A DNA stretch of 28,521 nt from M3 sp045133615 (GCA_045133615.1 JBGUUQ010000039.1:1-28521), one strand, 5' to 3'. Positions 1-8,449 are shown, counted from the stretch's first letter. Numbers and translations are program-made. The notes: generated from the sequence alone by a model not told the origin.

Positions 1-453
1 ATTGTAGGTGGCATCAATCTTTCTAACGTCGTTCAAAAAGCGTTCAAACGGCTTTCGATTGCCGTTCTCATCAATGAGCGACGGAAATGCTTCGTTAAGC
101 TCGTGAAAGGTTTTGAATCCGGAGAAGATATAGTCGGAACGTTGGAGGCATCGACGCATGGCATCCGACATCTTCACCTGCTTGAAAGAGGAGTCGAGAG
201 CCGATGCGTGGGCTTCGATGAAGTCTTGTACCGGTTTGTCCTGCAATATCTCGATGCGAAAAGATGAGCCTTTCTCGTTGTAGAGCGCCCGCATCATCGG
301 CTCGAAGAGAGCGCGGACACGTTCGGCGTTCTCTTTGTCTAAGGGAGAGTTTATAGTTGACAGCCGAATATCGGATACTCCTAACAGTTTGGCATATCGT
401 TGGTGCAGCCCCGCATAGTCATCGGGGCTTAGTCGAAAAAAGCCGAGGCGCAC
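1..453 (-). CDS. Mu-like phage head morphogenesis protein (Mu F/gp30 type), 3' part outside window
   Basis: An open frame reads without a stop from a GTG at 453 down to the left edge, so the C-terminal part is missing from the window. It overlaps the end of the DUF935 gene by about 25 bases. The translated part is rich in charged residues and contains SGFKTFHELNEAFPSL and KPFERFLNDVRKIDATYN, which resemble the region before the conserved core of Mu F-like minor head proteins. In Mu-like phages of Bacteroidetes this gene directly follows the DUF935 portal, as here. These proteins help initiate head assembly around the portal. The start is uncertain because the frame stays open upstream of the GTG inside the DUF935 gene. 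The family call rests on the neighbour plus these stretches. Confidence 0.6.
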   Translation of the reverse strand, partial: MRLGFFRLSPDDYAGLHQRYAKLLGVSDIRLSTINSPLDKENAERVRALFEPMMRALYNEKGSSFRIEILQDKPVQDFIEAHASALDSSFKQVKMSDAMRRCLQRSDYIFSGFKTFHELNEAFPSLIDENGNRKPFERFLNDVRKIDATYN

Positions 454-1100
454 ATCGGCGAGGCGTCGGGGATGTTGTTTTTTTTGACTAAAACGGGAGC
501 CGAGCCGCTCTGCCGGCGTGGACCGACGGGTATAGCGTATTTCTCGGTGAAGTATGCAGGGGCGACGTCGTATCGGTCGGCAATCATGGTTTCGATTGCT
601 ACTTGCTGTTCGGGGGTGTAGTCGATAGAGTAATCCCAATCGAAGCGCAATCCCTTGACGGGAAATCCGTCGGCGACCATACGCGAGAGCAGTTGGTTGT
701 TGACCATGTCGCACACCATGTCGCAGTCGCTCTCTACGAGATTTTGAAATACCTTGAGGTGGGTTTCGGATTGGGAGAGCGACGAGCCGTCCTCGATGGT
801 CATCGTCTGTCCGATGACGAGCTTTGAAAGCTCGGAGTTGGCGCGGTCGATACGGAGGTCGTAGACATTGAAGGCATCACCCTTGGCATTTTCGACGAGC
901 TGAATTTCGGTACCTTCGTCGAATACGGCAGAGAAGTTGTGGCCCATCTGTTGTAGCATCTCATGGGCGTCGTCGACGGCCTTTTGGTCGCGAGCGTTGA
1001 CCTTGGCGATGCGCAGTGGCATACCGAATATTTCGGCGAAATTGTCCCAGAACGCCAACGAGTTGCGCTTGGCGATGACTTGAGGCGCAGCTCGGCAATT
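429..1100 (-). pseudogene. 5'-truncated DUF935 (Mu gp29-like portal) gene
   Basis: The frame shows the C-terminal part of the DUF935 family, the portal of Mu-like phages. The family-like segment CRAAPQVIAKRNSLAFWDNF, followed by AEIFGMPLR, marks its middle, and it ends PMCASAFFD. Family members are usually 400-500 residues; here only about 215 are present, and an in-frame TAA lies just upstream, near 1116. The longest ORF would start at a TTG (1058), in the middle of the conserved segment, so it is not a true start. The N-terminal half of the portal has been lost by deletion or recombination, leaving the right-hand end of a Mu-like prophage whose remaining genes must lie beyond the left edge. 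Confidence 0.7.
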
Positions 1101-1171
1101 TAGACAATGTGATGCTTATCGATTGCTGTTTGTGGCTACAATGCTACCGCAATTTTGTGTATTCGCTCCAC

Positions 1172-1234
1172 CTACTCTGTAAGATACCCTCCCGCCTGCG
1201 GCAGCTTATCAAATGTGATAATTTCATTTGCCAT
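1172..1234 (-). pseudogene. Remnant of a small helix-turn-helix/excisionase-like gene
   Basis: An ATG at 1234 opens a frame reading MANEIITFDKLPQAGGYLTE, then TAG. After the stop the same frame continues VERIHKIAVAL and hits another stop. This N-terminus resembles that of small helix-turn-helix/excisionase-like proteins common in mobile elements of Bacteroidales, where the first stop position is usually a glutamine codon (CAG to TAG would explain it). The DNA-binding domain that should follow is missing, and the truncated DUF935 gene begins within about 70 bases. I read it as mobile-element debris at a recombination junction. The family match is from memory of the N-terminal pattern and is tentative. 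Confidence 0.35.
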
Positions 1235-1347
1235 ATACGAACTAATGTTTCAGAGGCAAAGGAAATCGATGTTATAATGGTGAAATCACCCTCCAAAACA
1301 TAACTGCAAAATAACTTTTGGTTGGTGGTGCTATTGTGAATAATTAG

Positions 1348-1355
1348 TACTTTTG
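1348..1355 (+). promoter_or_regulatory. Bacteroidetes -7 element ahead of the PIN gene
   Basis: TACTTTTG fits the TAnnTTTG -7 consensus and lies 26 bases ahead of the ATG at 1382. The best -33 candidate (TTGG, 1322-1325) has a 22-base spacer, slightly off the ideal, so the upstream half is weak. Confidence 0.4.
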
Positions 1356-1381
1356 TAGAGCGTTTGTTTATTTGTGAGCTT

Positions 1382-2485
1382 ATGGATAGAATTATCGATT
1401 ATGTTTTTATTGATACATCGGTATTGATGCAAGAATCGTACTTTAAAAGTACTAGCCGTATTGCACAATTATTTGATCTTGCTAGTAAAGGGTATATAAA
1501 AATACTTCTGCCTATTATCACAAAACAAGAATGGATAAAGCATATAACCGAATGTACTTATTTTAAGTTCGATGATGTAAAGCGAAAGTTGCAATTGTTG
1601 GGCAATTTGCCTAATGTCTTGAAATTTGTTGATGACTTTGATAAATTAACTTCCACCTATGCAAATATTGTTGTGGATAGCATAGATACACAAATATCAA
1701 ATGGTAAAGTTGAAGTAATAGATTATTCGTTTTTCTCTGATACATTATCCGACGTATTTGATAAGTATTTCCAAAAGACAAAGCCTTTTGGAAATAATGG
1801 CAAAAGCAAAGAATTTCCAGATGCATTTGTATTAGCTGCTTTAGAGAAATACGCTATCAAACATTCGATAGACCAAATTGTTGTATTTTCAAGTGATAAA
1901 GATATAAAACAATATGTTTCTGATAAAATCACAGTAAGAGAGATTGGAACATATCTTAATGATTTTCTTAAAAACAAACTACCTAGTACCAACAAAGAGA
2001 AGCAAATTAAAGACATAGATAAATTATTCTCATATATACAGTCTGTTAACCCAATCTTCAGTAAAGAACTTGAGGCTCGTATAACAGATTTCCTTTCTGA
2101 TGAGAAAGTTTATAATGAGAGATTCTGCTATGTTGATATAGATAATGTGTCTGACATAAATATTAAATTGGATATATCAGCAAAAGACATGGAAATTATC
2201 TCAATCACTGATGATGAGATAACAGCTGTATGTTTTCCAAAAATTGATGGAACTGTAAAAGTTTCACACTTTTCTGAAGAAGATAGTATATGGGATTCAG
2301 AAGATAAATGTTACTTTCATGAAGTATATATAAAATCAACAATAGAATTGTCATCATATGTAAAAGTCTATGTTACATTACATAGAGACACCCTTGATAT
2401 GGAACAAGATCCATATGTTGAAATTAAAGATGTAGATTTCGCCTCATTGCAAGACTCAATAGATGATGATTGGCGAGACTATTAA
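1382..2485 (+). CDS. PIN-like domain protein (DUF4935-type), probable ribonuclease
   Basis: This 367-residue protein starts with a PIN-type beta strand and acidic residue, YVFIDTSVLMQ (D11). Further candidate metal ligands are E50 in TKQEW, D147 in EFPDAFVLAALEKYA and D172/D174 in VVFSSDKDIKQYV. This order of acidic residues matches PIN nucleases, most like the DUF4935 group. The part after about residue 190 is acidic and not recognised; it could sense a ligand or partner. I chose the ATG at 1382 over an in-frame TTG at 1364 because it is the first ATG and sits properly behind the -7 element. The gene is clearly AT-richer than the housekeeping genes, stands alone on this strand and borders mobile-element remnants, which suggests horizontal gain. 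A defence or stress role is possible. No antitoxin-like gene is adjacent. Confidence 0.65.
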   Translation: MDRIIDYVFIDTSVLMQESYFKSTSRIAQLFDLASKGYIKILLPIITKQEWIKHITECTYFKFDDVKRKLQLLGNLPNVLKFVDDFDKLTSTYANIVVDSIDTQISNGKVEVIDYSFFSDTLSDVFDKYFQKTKPFGNNGKSKEFPDAFVLAALEKYAIKHSIDQIVVFSSDKDIKQYVSDKITVREIGTYLNDFLKNKLPSTNKEKQIKDIDKLFSYIQSVNPIFSKELEARITDFLSDEKVYNERFCYVDIDNVSDINIKLDISAKDMEIISITDDEITAVCFPKIDGTVKVSHFSEEDSIWDSEDKCYFHEVYIKSTIELSSYVKVYVTLHRDTLDMEQDPYVEIKDVDFASLQDSIDDDWRDY

Positions 2486-2931
2486 ATGATATTACCATCC
2501 AGCATAATCCGCCACTCGGATTCGGTGTGCGATATCTTGTGTTCAATGGTTGAAACCTTGATGTCACGCATGGCGTGAGCAAAAAGATTTTTGATGAATG
2601 TAGAGGTGTGGATACGCTTTTTGCCGAATGCTTTACCGATGTTCCAGCCGAAGTGCATCAAATCAATACACTTGAGTTCTGAATCAACCGATACGGGCGA
2701 GATCTTTGGGATGTCGCCCAAACTGGACTCTGCAATGTAGCAGGACAAGCGACTTAGCGCCTCCTCACCCATATAGGCAACCATCGTGTGCTTGGCATAG
2801 TTAAGCACACGCTCCAACTTCGCCTGCGATGCTCACTCCTTCTCGGTAAGAGCCACTGCGCTCAACTTGCCATCTTCCGATAAAAGAGCAACGATTTTCT
2901 CCCTTCCTTTTGCATTTTTCTCCCTACTTTT
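2482..2931 (-). pseudogene. Broken unknown gene with an in-frame stop
   Basis: A minus-strand frame is open from 2931 to the stop at 2482 except for one TGA at 2833-2835. Before it the frame reads EKIVALLSEDGKLSAVALTE; after it, ASQAKLERVLNYAKHTMVAY and on. Both halves look like coding sequence in one frame, so this is probably one gene interrupted by a nonsense mutation. The upstream half has no ATG before a TAA at 2932-2934, so the 5' end is missing too. An alternative is a shorter intact 111-residue protein starting inside the second half. The C-terminal part (DLMHFGWNIGKAFGKKRIHT) reminds me of small proteins of unknown function in Bacteroidales mobile elements, but I cannot name a family. 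It overlaps the end of the PIN gene by 4 bases, tail to tail. Confidence 0.45.
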
Positions 2932-2937
2932 TTACAA

Positions 2938-3369
2938 TTAAGCCAAAATATTGGGATTAATGGAAAGCAATTGGCGAATAAATTCTGTTTGACGTACCGG
3001 TGAGATAATGAGTGGCTCGGAACTTTTCAGCACTTTTCGGTCGACAAACGTTATAGCAATACGGTGAGTCAGTGATGTTGCCGGACCGGCTAACCATGTT
3101 TTGGTCGGTTTAATCTCCTTTATTTTGTCAATGGGCAATATGGTAGGGCGAAAGAATTGATACACTACGAGATTATATCCGTCAACTTTGTAATAACAAC
3201 CAAGAAAAAGTACAAGTAATAATGCCAACATACCGACACCGATAATAATCGGAGCTATATTAAATTCGATGAACAGCGGCCAAATACATGCAGCGATACT
3301 AAATACTAAAATCACCCATGTCGATACATCCCACCGTGAATTATACCTCGTTCCGTTATGCTTTTTCAT
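2938..3369 (-). CDS. Small membrane protein with a bacterial PH-like domain (DUF1200/bPH_6 type)
   Basis: From the ATG at 3369 the protein has 143 residues. Two hydrophobic segments (about residues 17-36 and 40-58) form a membrane hairpin, followed by a PH-like domain: YYKVDGYNLVVYQF, then a basic stretch, then AGPATSLTHRIAITFVD and ISPVRQTEFIRQLLSINPNI. The SL.RI.I and ISP...F...L...NP.I pattern is that of bPH_6 (DUF1200) proteins, whose function is unknown. An in-frame GTG at 3420 would overlap the end of the FRG gene, but the ATG places the first TM segment at a usual distance. It lies directly downstream of the FRG gene on the same strand with about 35 bases between, so the two are probably co-transcribed. 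Confidence 0.6.
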   Translation of the reverse strand: MKKHNGTRYNSRWDVSTWVILVFSIAACIWPLFIEFNIAPIIIGVGMLALLLVLFLGCYYKVDGYNLVVYQFFRPTILPIDKIKEIKPTKTWLAGPATSLTHRIAITFVDRKVLKSSEPLIISPVRQTEFIRQLLSINPNILA

Positions 3370-3404
3370 GGATATTCGTTGTTTTACATCATCAATAAAG
3401 AGAT

Positions 3405-5396
3405 TTAAGACCCATAACACATTCGAACAATTATCTTACTGAGTATTTTATCTTTATTCATTTCCCAAGACGCTAAACATTGTTGCTTTTCTACTTCGGA
3501 AAAAGAAAAATGTATTCCATCCACAATAGCAATTTTCATCTCTTTTAAATATGAAATAAGTACATCTTCTGAAGTATTAGGGTAAAACTCTCTCTTTGCG
3601 GCATCAAAGGCATCTCTTGAAAGTTCTGAAGAATTTAATATTGCGTCAGCATGAACCTCCAATGGGCTTTTCGGAAAAAGTTTTTGACTTCTGTTCATGT
3701 AATTGAAAATAAATGATGCAATTTGAGAATCGTGTGTAAAAAAGTCCTTACTCATCACTGCGTCATTAAAATTTTCATTTGGCCTCATCTCATATACAAG
3801 TCCTTTTTGCTCACCAGGGCGCGAAAAAGGTTGAAGCCCGACGGCCCTTAATCTATAGCTATAGTCCTTCCCGAGCCTTAGAGTATCGCAATATCGGTAA
3901 AATACACCCGGCTCTTTTCTATTATCTACAATTGGAGTATATATGCCATTTTTACAGTCTGTCGTTGAAAAAAAAGCCGCCACAAACTTATCTGTAGTTA
4001 AATCCATCAGCTCTGTTTTGATACCATAATGTTGTGCCAATGCTAATGTATCAACTGAAAGCTCTAATCTCTCCTGACAGCCATTGGGATATGTCAAATA
4101 TATTCCGTTCTGAAATATATTGGTTAACGGAGAACTTTCAACGCAACGTTTAAACTCTTCATATCTTACTCTCTCAACAAACTGCATAGCTTCAGACATC
4201 CCTTTTCGATATAAGGATGGTTGTGCCATTTTATGGTATTCTGACTGTCCTCTATAAAAGACATTAAAAGCGATTGCACACGGATATAATATGGTTCGGT
4301 TATCTGGCATCCTGATTGCTTCAAATTGTCCTTCTTGTCTATACGTAGGAAATAGACATCGCATCTCGCTATTGTCTAATGCCCATATTTCATCACATAA
4401 CGAATAGTGATTCAAAATATCGAAAAGATTAGCCGATTCCATAGACTCTCTTTCAATGCGAAAAGGTATGTAAACTGAACGTTCTTTTCTGTTAATTAAG
4501 TCTCGCAGTAGCCTAACATGATTTTCAATTTCTATTCCATTCCCATGTACTTTTTTTGCATCTTTTTCATAGCTTACAAGAAACTGTTCTGCTTTTTCAA
4601 ACAATCCTTTCTCAATGCAAATTCCAATAATCATTTCCCCATGCCTACATTTATCCGGCAGCATATCAACATCCACATTTTCGTGCAATAGTTCTTCTAA
4701 TAGTTTTTCGTCTCGCAAAATCACCCCTTTTACATATTTCAAATAAGTCAGGTCGTGTGGATTAAGATTCTCTGTCGAAATTTTAGAAATTAATATTTCT
4801 GCTTCGTTTCTAAAGCGATCTACATTGCGTAAATTGGAATAATTTCTTGAAACCGCCCAACTCAGCAAAGCTCTATGTATCCTAACAATTGAAAGATTGC
4901 GACAATCTTTCGCATTTTCGTAAAATAGCTCTGCGTGTCGGAGAAAATAGAACGCCAAACCTTCGTATTTTGGAGAAAACATATGGGCAATAGCAAAATA
5001 GGCTTCAGCTATCATACTATTATTCTCTATCGATTCAGCTAGGCCCAATGCCTCCGAAAGGTGTTTTACAGATATATTGTTGCGAGCCACACACGCTTCC
5101 ATTCGTCCAGCCTTGATCAGCAATTTAAACTTCAAATCTGGAGACGAATTAAACAACTCCAAATTATTTTCGATTTCAGCCAAAGACTTCGTAATTTGTC
5201 CAAGTCGAGACGACAACTCAGCAGCCAAAATAAGACGTTGGAACAAAATTCTTAGTGGTATGCATTTTTTCTGTGTTATATTGTCAAACTCGTCAAGTAA
5301 CACACACGCATATCGATGTTTTTTATTATTAAGAGCCGTTGCACATTTATTCAATATACTAACTGCAATATTCAAATATAGGGGAATTTGCTCCAT
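3405..5396 (-). CDS. Large protein with helical repeats and a C-terminal FRG domain
   Basis: 663 residues. Residues 1 to about 300 are alpha-helical and look like degenerate TPR repeats (for example SLAEIENNLELF and EAYFAIAHMF). The second half carries a FRG domain: the signature FYRGQ at 380-384, then LALAQHYGIKTELMDLTTDK at 451-470 followed by FVAAFFST. FRG domains take their name from the F-(Y/W)-RG motif and occur in bacterial proteins of poorly defined function, often near mobile elements or toxin-antitoxin-like loci; a nuclease or effector role has been suggested but I cannot confirm activity. The helical N-terminus may be a sensor or scaffold. The gene is AT-rich compared with mnmE next door. 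It probably forms an operon with the PH-domain protein. A defence role is an inference from domain type and setting. Confidence 0.65.
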   Translation of the reverse strand: MEQIPLYLNIAVSILNKCATALNNKKHRYACVLLDEFDNITQKKCIPLRILFQRLILAAELSSRLGQITKSLAEIENNLELFNSSPDLKFKLLIKAGRMEACVARNNISVKHLSEALGLAESIENNSMIAEAYFAIAHMFSPKYEGLAFYFLRHAELFYENAKDCRNLSIVRIHRALLSWAVSRNYSNLRNVDRFRNEAEILISKISTENLNPHDLTYLKYVKGVILRDEKLLEELLHENVDVDMLPDKCRHGEMIIGICIEKGLFEKAEQFLVSYEKDAKKVHGNGIEIENHVRLLRDLINRKERSVYIPFRIERESMESANLFDILNHYSLCDEIWALDNSEMRCLFPTYRQEGQFEAIRMPDNRTILYPCAIAFNVFYRGQSEYHKMAQPSLYRKGMSEAMQFVERVRYEEFKRCVESSPLTNIFQNGIYLTYPNGCQERLELSVDTLALAQHYGIKTELMDLTTDKFVAAFFSTTDCKNGIYTPIVDNRKEPGVFYRYCDTLRLGKDYSYRLRAVGLQPFSRPGEQKGLVYEMRPNENFNDAVMSKDFFTHDSQIASFIFNYMNRSQKLFPKSPLEVHADAILNSSELSRDAFDAAKREFYPNTSEDVLISYLKEMKIAIVDGIHFSFSEVEKQQCLASWEMNKDKILSKIIVRMCYGS

Positions 5397-5454
5397 AAAT
5401 ATCCACTAATGTTATACAACTCTGACGAAAAAAAATTTATTATAACAAAAATGT

Positions 5455-6852
5455 TTACTTTCCGATGCAGAAGTGGGCAAAGATGTTGCCGAGGACTTCG
5501 TCGGTGGTGATTTCGCCGCCGGTAATTTCGGCGAGATGGAAGAGACATTCGCGGAGGTCTTGGCTGATGAAATCGCCGGAAAGCGATGTTTTTAAGCCGT
5601 CACTGACGCGACGTATGGCTTCAAGTGCATGACTAAGAGCCTGATAGTGGCGAGCATTTGTTACAATAATATCGCTTTCGGTATGCAGGATGTCGGCAGT
5701 AAGAGCAGTGAGACGAGAAGTAAGGGCGACTATACCATCTCCGTTTTTCGCACTGATGCCGAGTGCGGGATTATTGTGGAATTGAGAGCACTCCGCCGAG
5801 TGTAAGTCGCTTTTGTTTAGTAAGATGAGCAAATGCTTGCTGCTGTCGTCGATAAGCGGAAGTATTTGTGGCGCGAGCGTTGCATATTGCTCTTCGGCAC
5901 ATGTGGCATCAATGACCCAAAGGATGATGTCGGCCTTGCGAATTTGGTCGAAAGTCCGCTCGATTCCTATACGTTCCACTGTGTCGGATGATTGGCGGAT
6001 TCCGGCTGTATCTATAAGGCGGAAAGTGGTTCCGGCAATGACAAGTGTGTCCTCTATCACATCGCGCGTAGTACCATGGATGTCGGAAACAATTGCTTTG
6101 TCTTCATTGAGCAGAGTGTTGAGCAAGGTTGATTTGCCGGCATTAGTCTCTCCGATGATAGCTACCGGAATGCCGTTTTTGATAGCATTACCGGCTGTAA
6201 ACGAATCAACAAGGCGAGAAACCGTACATTCGATTTCATCGGCAATCTGCTGCAATTCGGTCCGGTCTGCAAACTCCAATTCCTCGTGATCGGCGAAATC
6301 GAGTTCGAGTTCCATCAACGATGTGAGGTGGAGCAATCGACTGCGAAGAGAGGTCAGTTGTCGAGAAAATCCGCCTCTCATCTGGCTGATTGCAAGTCGA
6401 TGCGTTGCTGCGGATGTCGATGCGATAAGGTCGGCCACAGCCTCGGCTTGCGACAAGTCCATTTTGCCATTGAGAAATGCACGTTGTGTGTATTCTCCAG
6501 GGTTAGCCAAACGACATCCGTTATCGATAAGCATTCGGATGACTCGCTGAAGGATATATTGCGAACCATGACAGGTGATTTCAACAGTGTCCTCTCCGGT
6601 ATAAGACTTCGGAGCACGAAAAAGAGCCACAAGAACTTCATCGACTATCTCTTCGCCATCGACAATCGCACCAAACGTAAGCGTATACGGCTGTCGAGAG
6701 TCGAGCGTATGCGCCGGATTGACCGGTCGAAAGATGCATGAGGTAGCGGCAATGGCGTGAGAACCGCTGACGCGGATTGTTCCGATAGCCCCGCCTTGAG
6801 CGGTGGCGATTGCACATATTGTATCGTCGTTGAAGTGGTTGAGCATTTTCAA
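5455..6852 (-). CDS. mnmE: tRNA uridine-5-carboxymethylaminomethyl modification GTPase MnmE
   Basis: MnmE with MnmG installs the cmnm5 group on U34 of certain tRNAs, using a tetrahydrofolate one-carbon donor. The 465-residue length is normal for the family. Residues 1 to about 125 form the folate-binding domain (TICAIATAQGGAIGTIRVSG), followed by the helical domain interrupted by the G domain: G1 GETNAGKS at 234-241, the TTRD switch near 261, G3 DTAG at 281-284 and G4 NKSD at 346-349. The C-terminus ends in CIGK, carrying the conserved cysteine. Either of two close ATGs (codon 1 or 3) could be the start. No partner gene is adjacent. This gene separates two AT-rich accessory blocks. Confidence 0.96.
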   Translation of the reverse strand: MKMLNHFNDDTICAIATAQGGAIGTIRVSGSHAIAATSCIFRPVNPAHTLDSRQPYTLTFGAIVDGEEIVDEVLVALFRAPKSYTGEDTVEITCHGSQYILQRVIRMLIDNGCRLANPGEYTQRAFLNGKMDLSQAEAVADLIASTSAATHRLAISQMRGGFSRQLTSLRSRLLHLTSLMELELDFADHEELEFADRTELQQIADEIECTVSRLVDSFTAGNAIKNGIPVAIIGETNAGKSTLLNTLLNEDKAIVSDIHGTTRDVIEDTLVIAGTTFRLIDTAGIRQSSDTVERIGIERTFDQIRKADIILWVIDATCAEEQYATLAPQILPLIDDSSKHLLILLNKSDLHSAECSQFHNNPALGISAKNGDGIVALTSRLTALTADILHTESDIIVTNARHYQALSHALEAIRRVSDGLKTSLSGDFISQDLRECLFHLAEITGGEITTDEVLGNIFAHFCIGK

Positions 6853-6868
6853 TTTAGCTTTATTGAGA

Positions 6869-6876
6869 CAAATTTA
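6869..6876 (-). promoter_or_regulatory. Possible -7 element for mnmE
   Basis: Read on the minus strand the sequence is TAAATTTG, a match to TAnnTTTG, 16 bases ahead of the mnmE ATG. A good -33 TTTG is not seen at the ideal distance, so support is moderate. The rest of the 277-base gap up to 7129 shows no gene. Confidence 0.35.
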
Positions 6877-7129
6877 TGGAAAATCTTTGGAACAACCGAG
6901 AAAAGAGGTTGAAATGTCACCGGATGCATTCTCAACGCACTTCACATTGATTTCCAAACTCATTGATATATCACTTTGCAAAGGATAGACAGAAGATGGG
7001 TCTACCAACAAACAGAAACCGAAAATAAGGATTGAAGTTATAAAACACGCCACTAAGTCGCAATAATTCGTCCGTAGAGTGTCTATTATTACGATTTTTG
7101 AGTATTTTTACAACAAATTATTAATTGTT

Positions 7130-8173
7130 ATGAAAAAGGCTAATTGGTATGATATAATTGTAGTCGGTGCAGGTCCTGCAGGTTGTACTGTAGCTAAGAT
7201 TCTATCCCAAAATGGATATGATGTTTTATTGATTGAAAAATTCAAACTGCCCCGTTATAAATCATGTTCGGGACAGTTAATTAGAAGGTCTGTAGAATTG
7301 GTTGAAAAATATTTTGGAGAAAATATACCAAATTCAGTTTTGTGTACTCCTATTGAAAATAAAGGCATGATTTTTACCAACGACAAAGGTAAATCATATT
7401 GTTTTGAACAAAGTGGATTGAATATATGGCGAAGTTCCTTTGATTATTGGCTTACAGTTAAAGCTGCTCAATCAGGTTCTGAAATAAGGGACTGCACTTC
7501 TGTAGTTGCCTGTAAAAAAGAAAACGGACTTGTTGCCGTAACCTTAAAGGGAGAGAAAATATATACTGAATACGCCAAATATGTCGTAGATTGCGAAGGA
7601 GTATCTGGGGGTTTAAAACGCAAGTTAATAGGAGGCCCATCTCCACATATTACGACATATCAAACTTTCAATCAAGGATATATTGATTTGGATTATCATT
7701 ATTTTTATGCATATCTACAACCCGAATTATCTGAATATGATGCTTGGTTCAATGTGAAAGACGGCCAATTAGTATTAGGTGTTGCAGTAAAAGACAACAG
7801 AAAAATCGGTTATTATTATAATCGTTTCTTGTCATATATGCAGAATAATCATCAATTGCGTATTGATAAACAATTGAAAATTGATAAATGGTTAATGCCT
7901 CATATTCAACCTCATTGTAAGATTGATTATGGCGTAGGTTCCATTTTCTTTGCTGGAGAAATAGCAGGATTTCTAAATCCGATGGGAGAAGGAATTTCTG
8001 CCGGACTTGAAAGTGGCTTTTGTATAGCCCAATCCATCATCTCATATTTTGGTCAATTAGACAGAATATATACAAATTACAAGGAATCTACCAAAGACTT
8101 GCATAGTTACATGAAACGGCAATGGGGTTTTGTAGCTGACATGGTTGATTCTTTTAGAGAATTTAAAATGTAA
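7130..8173 (+). CDS. FAD-dependent oxidoreductase of the geranylgeranyl reductase-like family
   Basis: 347 residues. The N-terminus binds FAD through YDIIVVGAGPAGCTVAKIL (GxGxxG at 13-18) ending in the acidic residue of LLIEK. The next conserved stretch is LPRYKSCSGQL, comparable to the K-x-C-G-G motif of geranylgeranyl reductase-like flavoproteins. A DG-like motif appears as VVDCEGVSGG and the second FAD-contacting motif as FFAGEIAGFLNPMGEGISAG. Such enzymes reduce prenyl chains or oxidise diverse substrates; the substrate here is unknown. I start at the ATG at 7130 because it puts the Rossmann strand at its usual distance from the N-terminus; an upstream GTG at 7079 would add 17 residues unlike the family. 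The gene is much AT-richer than mnmE and trmD, and a decayed DUF1016 gene follows it, so it may be horizontally acquired. Confidence 0.75.
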   Translation: MKKANWYDIIVVGAGPAGCTVAKILSQNGYDVLLIEKFKLPRYKSCSGQLIRRSVELVEKYFGENIPNSVLCTPIENKGMIFTNDKGKSYCFEQSGLNIWRSSFDYWLTVKAAQSGSEIRDCTSVVACKKENGLVAVTLKGEKIYTEYAKYVVDCEGVSGGLKRKLIGGPSPHITTYQTFNQGYIDLDYHYFYAYLQPELSEYDAWFNVKDGQLVLGVAVKDNRKIGYYYNRFLSYMQNNHQLRIDKQLKIDKWLMPHIQPHCKIDYGVGSIFFAGEIAGFLNPMGEGISAGLESGFCIAQSIISYFGQLDRIYTNYKESTKDLHSYMKRQWGFVADMVDSFREFKM

Positions 8174-8210
8174 TAACGAAAAAATGAATGATATATAAAC
8201 ATCCACCTAA

Positions 8211-8400
8211 GCCATAAAAGTTATCAAAGAGGCGATATTGCGTAGTCAGTATCGTACAGCGTTTCTGCCTATAAGGAGCAATTATCATTGTATTATGGCA
8301 TTGGACACTATGTATCTAAAAATTCTCGTGAAGGCTTTTGAGGGAAGGGGGCGATAGAGTCTATCAGCTAACAATTGCAGAATGCTCTGATGAGTGGTCG
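8211..8400 (+). pseudogene. Decayed N-terminus of a DUF1016 (YhcG/PDDEXK nuclease family) gene
   Basis: Two frames together read like the DUF1016 N-terminal domain. One gives VIKEAILRSQYRTAF (8219-8263); after a frameshift another gives YKEQLSLYYGIGHYVSKNSR, then EGF-stop-GKGAIESIS-stop-QLQ. In intact relatives the two stops would be Trp (TGG to TGA) and Gln (CAA/CAG to TAA), matching patterns such as YYGIG.Y.S..SR.GFWG.GAI..IS..L. At least one frameshift and two nonsense mutations are present, and the C-terminal nuclease domain is absent. DUF1016 proteins are often tied to restriction-modification and mobile islands. This fills most of the 324-base gap between the flavoprotein and the MATE gene. 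Confidence 0.6.
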
Positions 8401-8417
8401 CCTGTGATAAATATTCT

Positions 8418-8449
8418 TTTGTTGGAGCAAAACATTCTGCGTACCTTTG
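8418..8449 (+). promoter_or_regulatory. Promoter of the MATE gene (-33 TTTG, -7 TACCTTTG)
   Basis: TTTG at 8418-8421 and TACCTTTG at 8442-8449 are separated by exactly 20 bases, a full match to the Bacteroidetes housekeeping promoter. The ATG at 8498 follows 48 bases downstream. The element starts just past the DUF1016 remnant. Confidence 0.8.

Noticed and set aside
1109..1303. 64-codon plus-strand ORF
   Set aside because: It overlaps the minus-strand helix-turn-helix remnant, has no recognisable product and looks like chance.
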